A stretch of DNA of 64,000 bases from Novosphingobium pokkalii. Lineage in GTDB: Bacteria > Pseudomonadota > Alphaproteobacteria > Sphingomonadales > Sphingomonadaceae. Below, piece by piece: positions 56,863-64,000 of this stretch (positions are counted from its first letter, which is position 1; each line of letters opens with the position of its first letter). The notes beneath the pieces are model-generated. The model was given only the letters and a program-made list of their open reading frames with translations, made no database searches and was not told the DNA's origin. The stretch lies in assembly GCF_014652855.1 (NCBI RefSeq), contig NZ_BMZP01000007.1, forward strand, positions 1-64,000. The letters are read 5' to 3'. The position numbers were made by a program, and so were the translations under genes.

Positions 56863-59700
56863 TCAGGCCTTCTTCTTGCGGCGGATTTCCTCGCGCACCG
56901 ACAGCGCCAGGGCATCGGCCACCAGGGCGGCCTGCTCGGCATTGTGGCGCTTGGCCAGGCCCGTGGCGGGCGAGGCCGAGGCGGAGCGGCCGGCGTAGCG
57001 GGCGCGGCCCACCTTGCTCTTGGCGGCCTTGAGCGCTTCCTCGACCAGCGGTTCGGCAAAGAACCACGAACCGTTGTTCTTCGGCTCTTCCTGGCACCAT
57101 ACCACGTCTTCCAGATTGGCCATGCGCGACAGACGCAGGGCCAGCGGCTCGCCCGGGAAGGGATAGAGCTGCTCGATCCGGATGATCTGGGTATCGGTGA
57201 TGCCGGCCGCGTCGCGCGCCTCGATCAGGTCATAGGCGACCTTGCCCGAGCACAGCACGACCCGGCGGGTGTCCTTGTCTTCCGGCGCCGAAGGATCGGA
57301 CAGGATGCGCTTGAACTGTGCGTCGCCCAGGAAATCCTCGGCCGAAGACTTGGCCAGCGGATGGCGCAGCAGCGACTTGGGCGTCATGATGATCAGCGGC
57401 TTGCGGAACGAGCGGTGCATCTGCCGGCGCAGCACGTGGAAGTAGTTGGCCGGGCTGGTGATGTTGCACACTTGCAGGTTGTCTTCGGCGCAGAGCTGGA
57501 GATAGCGCTCCAGGCGGGCAGAGGAGTGTTCCGGACCCTGGCCTTCATAGCCGTGCGGCAGCAGCATGACGAGGCCGTTGGCGCGCAGCCACTTCGCTTC
57601 CGACGCAGCGATGTACTGGTCGATCACGATCTGGGCGCCATTGGCGAAGTCGCCGAACTGCGCTTCCCACAGCACCAGCGTCTTGGGATCGGCGCTGGCA
57701 TAGCCGTATTCGAAGCCGAGCACGCCATATTCCGACAGCGGGCTGTCGAGCACGTCGAAGCGGCCGTGGGGCAGCGTCGAAAGCGGCACGTACTTGTGCT
57801 CGTCGGTCTGGTCGACCCACACGGCGTGGCGCTGGCTGAAGGTGCCGCGCCCGCAGTCCTGGCCCGAAAGGCGCACGTTGTAGCCTTCGGTGACGAGGCT
57901 GCCATAGGCAAGCGCTTCGGCCGTGGCCCAGTCGAACCCGGCGCCCGAGTTGAACATCTCGCGCTTGGCATCGAGCACGCGGCCCAGCGTCTTGTGGACG
58001 GTGAGGCCTTCGGGGATCGCGGTCAGCGTGCGGCCCAGGCTGTCGAACAGCTTCTGCTCGATGCCGGTGGCCACGTTGCGGCGTGCGGTCACCGGGTCAG
58101 CCGGCTTGTTCAGGCCTGCCCAGCGCCCGCCGAACCAGTCGGCCTCGTTGGCCTTGTAGCTCTTGGCGGCTTCGAACTCGTTTTCGAGCGTGGCGGTGAA
58201 GTGGTCTTCGGCCTCGCCCTTCCAGTTCTTGTCGATCACGCCTTCGGCCACCAGGCGTTCGGCATAGAGCGACGAGACCGCCGGGTGCTTCTTGATCTTG
58301 GCGTACATCAGCGGCTGCGTGAACGAGGGCTCATCGCCTTCGTTGTGGCCAAAGCGGCGGTAGCACCACATGTCGAGCACGATGTCGCGGCCGAACTGCT
58401 GGCGATAGTCGATCGCCAGCTTGCAGGCGAAGGTCACGGCTTCGGGATCATCGCCGTTGACGTGGATGATCGGCGCCTGGACACCCTTGGCCACGTCGGA
58501 CGGATAGGGCGAGCCGCGCGAGAACTGCGGGCTGGTGGTGAAGCCGATCTGGTTGTTGATGATGAAGTGGATGCAGCCACCGGTGTTGTAGCCTTCCACG
58601 CCGGAAAAACCGAAGCATTCCCAGACGATGCCCTGGCCCGCAAAGGCCGCGTCGCCGTGGATCAGCACGGGCAGCACCTGCTTGTGCTTGCCGGGGCCGA
58701 CGTCGTCGCGGAACTGCTGCTGCGCCAGGGTCTTGCCCAGCACGATGGGGTCCACCGTTTCCAGGTGCGACGGGTTGGGCAGCAGGCTCATGTGCACCTT
58801 GGTGCCATCGAACTCGCGGTCGGTGCTGGTGCCGAGGTGATACTTCACGTCGCCCGAGCCACCCACGTCCTCGGGATTGGCGCTGCCGCCCGAGAATTCA
58901 TGGAAGATCACGCGATAGGGCTTGGCCATCACGTTGGCGAGAATGTTGAGGCGGCCACGGTGGGCCATGCCGTAGATGATTTCCTTCACCCCGCGCTGGC
59001 CGCCGTACTTGATCACCGCTTCGAGCGCGGGGATCATCGATTCGCCGCCGTCGAGGCCGAAGCGCTTGGTGCCGACGTACTTCTTGCCGAGGAACTTCTC
59101 GTACTGCTCTCCGCGCACCACGGCCGAAAGGATCGCCTTCTTGCCTTCGGACGTGAAATCGATCGACTTGTCGCCGCCCTCGATGCGGTCCTGGAGGAAC
59201 TTGCGCTCTTCCACGTCGGCGATGTGCATGTATTCCAGGCCGATCTTGCCGCAATAGTTCTTGCGCAGGATATCGACCACTTCGCGCACGGTGCCCCATT
59301 GCAGGCCCAGCGTGCCGCCCAGGAAGATCTTGCGATCCATGTCCTTGGCGGTGAAGCCGTGGTATTCCGGGCTGAGATCGGCCGGCAGGTCCTGCTTGGA
59401 CAGGCCCAGCGGATCGAGATCGGCGGCCAGGTGCCCGCGCACGCGATAGGTGCGCACCAGCAGCATCACGCGCAGGCTGTCGCTGGCGGCCTGCTCCAGC
59501 GCGGCTTCGTCGAGCGCGGCGCCGGCCTTCTTGGCGGCCTTGGCCACTTCGACCTTGAGCGCCATGGGATCGAGCGCACGGGTCAGGTCATCGCCGGCGA
59601 GCGCGTCGGTAATCGGCCAGCGCGGCGATTGCCAAGAGGGGCCCTGCTGCGGCGCATCCTGGGCAGGATCGACTTCGAACTCGTGCACGTCTTGTCCCAT
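56863..59700 (-). CDS. sucA: 2-oxoglutarate dehydrogenase E1
   Basis: A 945-residue thiamine-diphosphate enzyme that decarboxylates 2-oxoglutarate. Features: an N-terminal helical segment, GMAHRGRLN, GDAAFAGQG...NNQIGFTT for ThDP/Mg binding, FGHNEGDEPSFTQP, and the C-terminal WCQEEPKNNGSW. ATG 59700 follows AAGGAG. First gene of sucA-sucB-lpdA; succinyl-CoA synthetase genes (sucCD), often between mdh and sucA in relatives, are not here. Confidence 0.97.
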   Translation of the reverse strand: MGQDVHEFEVDPAQDAPQQGPSWQSPRWPITDALAGDDLTRALDPMALKVEVAKAAKKAGAALDEAALEQAASDSLRVMLLVRTYRVRGHLAADLDPLGLSKQDLPADLSPEYHGFTAKDMDRKIFLGGTLGLQWGTVREVVDILRKNYCGKIGLEYMHIADVEERKFLQDRIEGGDKSIDFTSEGKKAILSAVVRGEQYEKFLGKKYVGTKRFGLDGGESMIPALEAVIKYGGQRGVKEIIYGMAHRGRLNILANVMAKPYRVIFHEFSGGSANPEDVGGSGDVKYHLGTSTDREFDGTKVHMSLLPNPSHLETVDPIVLGKTLAQQQFRDDVGPGKHKQVLPVLIHGDAAFAGQGIVWECFGFSGVEGYNTGGCIHFIINNQIGFTTSPQFSRGSPYPSDVAKGVQAPIIHVNGDDPEAVTFACKLAIDYRQQFGRDIVLDMWCYRRFGHNEGDEPSFTQPLMYAKIKKHPAVSSLYAERLVAEGVIDKNWKGEAEDHFTATLENEFEAAKSYKANEADWFGGRWAGLNKPADPVTARRNVATGIEQKLFDSLGRTLTAIPEGLTVHKTLGRVLDAKREMFNSGAGFDWATAEALAYGSLVTEGYNVRLSGQDCGRGTFSQRHAVWVDQTDEHKYVPLSTLPHGRFDVLDSPLSEYGVLGFEYGYASADPKTLVLWEAQFGDFANGAQIVIDQYIAASEAKWLRANGLVMLLPHGYEGQGPEHSSARLERYLQLCAEDNLQVCNITSPANYFHVLRRQMHRSFRKPLIIMTPKSLLRHPLAKSSAEDFLGDAQFKRILSDPSAPEDKDTRRVVLCSGKVAYDLIEARDAAGITDTQIIRIEQLYPFPGEPLALRLSRMANLEDVVWCQEEPKNNGSWFFAEPLVEEALKAAKSKVGRARYAGRSASASPATGLAKRHNAEQAALVADALALSVREEIRRKKKA

Positions 59701-60000
59701 CGTCAATTCACTCCTTTGCCCCCGGGGAGGGGAGGGGCTTCGGAAAGAGGCATGAGGCAAGCCGCGAAACCCAAAGGCGGCCTGCCTGTGATTGTCATCG
59801 CTTGGCCGGTGTCATTGCCGGATCGGCGGCCATCGTCCGCAGCGATTGCGGGGATGGGCCGGTCATCCTTAATGCCGCCCGGTCAAGGCCCTCCGAAGAG
59901 GGCCTTAAGGGTATTGCCCGGCCGGAAATACCGGCCCGGCTTGCAACGCGCGATGCGGCCCGCGCCCGCCGCGAAGGGCAGGCGCGGGCCGCGCACGGGA
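59701..60000. promoter_or_regulatory. mdh-sucA intergenic region
   Basis: 300 bases with no gene. A short hairpin (AAGGCCCT 59885-59892 / AGGGCCTT 59899-59906) and a second GC stem (about 59918-59940) lie near the mdh side and may end mdh transcription. The sucA promoter must lie within 59710-59880, but no clear box was found. Confidence 0.45.
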
Positions 60001-61287
<1,287 letters not shown>

Positions 61288-61653
61288 TCACGCCAGCCCG
61301 GCCAGTTCCCGGCGCAGTGCCTGCGCCTTGCGCCGGTCCAGCGTGTGGCACACTTGCGCCCACCAGTCGGCCTCTTCGCTGTCTCCGGCGATCGCCGCGC
61401 GGGTGGCGGCGCGGGCGGCGTGGCCGGCGGCAGCATGGCCGTGGCTGGCAAACAGGCGCAGCGCCTGCGCCAGCAGGGCATCTTCTTCCAGCCGGTTTGC
61501 CAGGCGCCCGGCCATGGCGCGCACCGGCGAAGGATAATCCGGGGCAGCTTGCAGCGACCAAGCGGGGTTGTCGTTGGCGGCTTGCGCCGGCCGCCCGGCG
61601 GGGCGGCGGAGACAGGGCGAGATCATGCCGTAGCGAGGGGCGAAACGCAGCAT
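61288..61653 (-). CDS. small hypothetical protein
   Basis: 121 residues, soluble and helical, beginning with a basic segment and then QAANDNPAWS, a word common in small alphaproteobacterial proteins. Alternating Ala/Leu helices carry charged faces, with DSEEADWWAQVCHTLDRRKAQALRREL at the end. GGAGA lies before the ATG at 61653. No family recognised. A terminator follows it, which supports it as real. Confidence 0.65.
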   Translation of the reverse strand: MLRFAPRYGMISPCLRRPAGRPAQAANDNPAWSLQAAPDYPSPVRAMAGRLANRLEEDALLAQALRLFASHGHAAAGHAARAATRAAIAGDSEEADWWAQVCHTLDRRKAQALRRELAGLA

Positions 61654-61857
61654 GCGCGGGTGGTCTCCGTTGTTGGTCGCGACACCGAATGATCGGCTTT
61701 TTTCCGATTCTGGTGGCGACGCCGGGGTTAAATCCGGTGCCGCCGTGCCGTCCTTGTAAGGGGCACCGCGCTAACAGGGCGTGAGACGAGACGGTAAACG
61801 GCGCGTTGATGCTGACGCTTGGGTCGATTTTTCGGCAGCGAGCGCGATTGCGCGATA

Positions 61858-63204
61858 TCAGCCGTGCGGCTGGGCGATCCACTTGCCTGCGTTTTCATAG
61901 GCTTCGCGCGCTTCCGGGCGCAGTTGCGCGTTGGGCGCGCCGGGCAAGGGCGCTGCCGTGGGCGCAACAGGCGCGGGCAGGCCCGCGCGCAGCGGCGACT
62001 CGGCCTGGCTTGTTGCAGGCGCCGGGCTGGCGGCGCGGTCCAGCGCGCTCATCCGGCCATCCTCGAATGCCTTTTCCAGTGTCAGCGGATCGGCCAGGTC
62101 AGCCGCAGCGGGAACCCAGGTGCGCGGGTGCGGCGCGGCCAGCGGCTCCCCGCCGCGATAATCGCCGGTGAACGCGGTCGGCTGGCCGGCGCTGCCGGCC
62201 CAGCGATAGAACCGGTGTGCCCCGATCGTGCCGATGAAGGCCAGCTTGTCGGCCCACAGCGGATGGACCGCGCTGGTGTGATAGTGCGTGGCCAGGCCCA
62301 CCGGGGCAAAGACATTGCCGGCCAGGGCATCGGCGGCAACGCGGCGCGCGCGGTCCCAGAACTGCTGCACCGGGCGGCGGGCCATGGCGCCGTCGCAGGC
62401 AAAGCTGAACTGGCAGCCGGGCCGTTCCGACCCCTGGAACACCACGCCGCAGACGGTCTTGGGAAAGGCGGGATGGGCCACGCGGTTGAGCACGACCTGG
62501 GCCACCGCGCGCTGGCCGGCGTCCGGTTCGGATGCTGCCTCGTAGTAGATCGCGGTGGTCAGGCATTGCAGCGCGCGCCAGCGGTCTTCCCCGCTGCCTG
62601 TGGCAAACAGCGGGCGCGCCGCCGGATTGCGTCCCCATGCGGCAAGGCCGGATGCGTCGTCGGCATCGCTGCGGATTGCGGCGACCTGGCGGTCCCAGGC
62701 CCGCGCGGCATCGCCGGGCGCGACCAGGCCGCTGTCCTGCGCGGAAACATAATAGAACGCCGAGCCGGGAAAGCTTTCGCCGGCGCGTTCGAACGGTTGC
62801 AGCGCGCCGTCGCGATCGTGCGCGGCGGCGGCATCGATCCCGGGCGATCCCCAGCCGATCGCGCCCAGCACCACGCCAATCGCCCCGATCGCGGCAATCC
62901 CGGCGCTCCGTTCGGCCAAGCGCGAAGGCGCGCGATGCTGGTGGCGCCACGAGGTCATGTCGCGGCGGCGGATGCGCGCGGTGAAATCGCGCGGGCGCAC
63001 CGATGGTAGCGTCAAGGCCTGGAGCAGCGCCGCGTCGGTCTGCCGGCGTTCCGCCATGGCCACGCGCTCGGCCGCGTCCGGCGGCGGCAGCAGCGCCTCG
63101 GGCGGCAGGGTGGGCGTGGCGCCGGGAAAGGGAATCGGGTCTGGCATCGGGTGAGGGGCCTGGTCGGGCAATGGTGCCTTAGTCGCAGCAGGGCAATCCT
63201 GCAC
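61858..63204 (-). CDS. membrane-anchored cell wall hydrolase (SleB-like)
   Basis: 448 residues from GTG 63204, or 429 from ATG 63147. A cytoplasmic N-terminus (Pro/Arg-rich) leads to one membrane helix (about 103-120) and a periplasmic SleB/Hydrolase_2 domain (about 215-345) with AIYYEAASEPDAGQRAVAQVVLNRV and GCQFSFACDG; the first motif glutamate is the likely catalytic residue. The tail is Ala/Pro-rich. It should cut glycan strands of peptidoglycan. Divergent from the riboswitch-controlled receptor gene. Confidence 0.85.
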   Translation of the reverse strand: MQDCPAATKAPLPDQAPHPMPDPIPFPGATPTLPPEALLPPPDAAERVAMAERRQTDAALLQALTLPSVRPRDFTARIRRRDMTSWRHQHRAPSRLAERSAGIAAIGAIGVVLGAIGWGSPGIDAAAAHDRDGALQPFERAGESFPGSAFYYVSAQDSGLVAPGDAARAWDRQVAAIRSDADDASGLAAWGRNPAARPLFATGSGEDRWRALQCLTTAIYYEAASEPDAGQRAVAQVVLNRVAHPAFPKTVCGVVFQGSERPGCQFSFACDGAMARRPVQQFWDRARRVAADALAGNVFAPVGLATHYHTSAVHPLWADKLAFIGTIGAHRFYRWAGSAGQPTAFTGDYRGGEPLAAPHPRTWVPAAADLADPLTLEKAFEDGRMSALDRAASPAPATSQAESPLRAGLPAPVAPTAAPLPGAPNAQLRPEAREAYENAGKWIAQPHG

Positions 63205-63309
63205 GGCGGGAATTGTCCTCGTCCCGATAAGGCACAGGCTGCTGCGGTTTGGTTAATCGCCGCTGCGGGCTTGCCCCTTGGTACAGGGGGCGCTATCGGC
63301 CCTGCCTGA

Positions 63310-63480
63310 CGCCACCGGTGCCCGTTTCGCGCGGGCTAAGAGGGAAGCCGGAACCAACCGGCGCTGCCCCCGCAACTGTTTCCGGACGAGCGCCGCGCCC
63401 TTGTGCGCCACTGGTCCGCCACGGGCTGGGAAGGCCGGCGTGTCGCGATGACTCCGGATGAGCCAGGAAACCTGCCGGTG
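63310..63480 (+). promoter_or_regulatory. cobalamin riboswitch
   Basis: The conserved blocks are all visible in order: GGTGCCCG near 63316, AAGAGGGAAGCCGG (63338-63351), the B12-box-like CGCTGCCCCCGCAACTGT (63361-63378) and GAGCCAGGAAACCTGCCGG (63459-63477). It lies about 130 bases before a BtuB-like gene. Binding of adenosylcobalamin should lower its expression. Confidence 0.95.
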
Positions 63481-63605
63481 TGTGGTCGTTCCGCGGCCGG
63501 GCGGGGTGTACCGGGCGCAAGCGTGACGAGCTTTCCGCCAAGGCCCGGCGGACCCTCGCGCCATGGACGGCAAGACTGTCCAAGGGCCGGGAGGAACACA
63601 AAACC

Positions 63606-64000
63606 ATGAAGACCTCGCTTGTCGCGCTGGCCGCTGCCCTTGTCATGCCGATTGCCGTGGCGCTGCCCGCTTATGCCGATGAAGCCGGCCCAGTTGCCGA
63701 TGGTGCCGCCGATGGCGCCCCGATCACGGTGCTCGCCACCGGCAGCGACCGGGCGCTGGACCAGACCGGCCAGGCCATCACCGTGCTGCCCCTCCAGACG
63801 ATCGAGGCGGTGCAGGGCGTGGATCTCACCCGCGTGCTCGACCGCGTGCCGGGCCTGACCTGGTCGCGCACCGGCGGCCTGGGCGCGCAGACCGCCGTGC
63901 GCCTGCGCGGCGGGGAAGGACAGCATACCCTGGTGCTGGTCGATGGCGTGCGCGTGGAAGATCCCTCGGCGCCGTCGGGCGGGTTCGATTTCGGCACGCT
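63606..64000 (+). CDS. btuB: TonB-dependent cobalamin receptor, N-terminal part
   Basis: The first 131 codons of an outer-membrane receptor, cut by the window end. Signal peptide to about residue 25 (PAYADEA), a TonB-box-like ITVLATGS, and the plug domain: VLDRVPGLTWSRTGGLGAQTAVRLRG and LVLVDGVRVEDPS. GGGAGGAA precedes the ATG by about eight bases. The riboswitch upstream makes vitamin B12 or a related corrinoid the likely substrate. Confidence 0.93.
   Translation, partial: MKTSLVALAAALVMPIAVALPAYADEAGPVADGAADGAPITVLATGSDRALDQTGQAITVLPLQTIEAVQGVDLTRVLDRVPGLTWSRTGGLGAQTAVRLRGGEGQHTLVLVDGVRVEDPSAPSGGFDFGT

Overview
The window is high-GC alphaproteobacterial chromosome, most likely from a sphingomonad such as Novosphingobium (an inference from gene content and arrangement, not from a marker phylogeny). 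Pointers are the chvI-chvG-hprK-rapZ-EIIA-HPr block, Atp12 and RmuC homologues, CrtZ, a GatCAB operon, DUF4403 and UPF0126 proteins, and an odhA-odhB-lpd operon. Most of it is core housekeeping sequence with dense, often overlapping operons. No phage, insertion sequence with a transposase, CRISPR array, rRNA or tRNA was seen.

Layout. 1-5 kb (minus strand): the ChvI/ChvG acid- or envelope-sensing two-component system runs into a regulatory PTS branch (HprK, RapZ, EIIA-Man, HPr). Divergent from it is pckA (5.3-6.9 kb). 7-12 kb: an exported protein, a small alpha/beta hydrolase, two tandem cysteine desulfurases with a 2Fe-2S ferredoxin, then a repeat-rich stretch with one low-GC orphan gene. 12-18 kb (minus): a lipoprotein, RmuC, peptide deformylase, an Atp12 assembly chaperone, a small membrane protein, a HAD phosphatase and an RluC-type pseudouridine synthase. 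18-25 kb: rpsU, a membrane-anchored FKBP, gatC-gatA-gatB, and three exported proteins of unknown function. 25-34 kb: a duplicated M16 zinc peptidase, clpB, argS, a SPOR-domain protein and recF.

35-39 kb is the most interesting accessory-like block: a phage-shock (psp) locus with divergent pspF, a textbook sigma-54 promoter, two inverted repeats that look like PspF sites, a small unknown membrane protein, pspA, pspB, pspC, and then three more short proteins, each a single membrane helix plus a coiled coil resembling PspB. 39-45 kb: sufE, a DUF454 protein, a MOSC protein, crtZ, a small exported protein, and leuC...leuD interrupted by a DNA glycosylase and a tiny membrane protein. 45-52 kb (minus): a three-gene cluster of a DUF2126/transglutaminase giant, an ATP-grasp/alpha-E fusion and a second transglutaminase, then a TRIC-type channel. 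52-61 kb (minus): DUF4403 lipoprotein, lpd, odhB, odhA and mdh, that is, the 2-oxoglutarate to oxaloacetate arm of the TCA cycle. 61-64 kb: a small unknown protein, a SleB-type wall hydrolase, and a cobalamin riboswitch ahead of a BtuB-like receptor cut by the window end.

Non-coding structure is unusually rich. A palindromic element with 24-bp GC-rich cores recurs at four intergenic places (15.1, 31.0, 34.8 and 51.7 kb). A different 270-bp element with 34-bp terminal inverted repeats lies before sufE. A 147-bp element supplies the crtZ stop codon. REP-like sequences lie between gatC and gatA and around the orphan gene. A perfect 15-bp inverted repeat covers the ribosome binding site and start of the gene at 22.96 kb.
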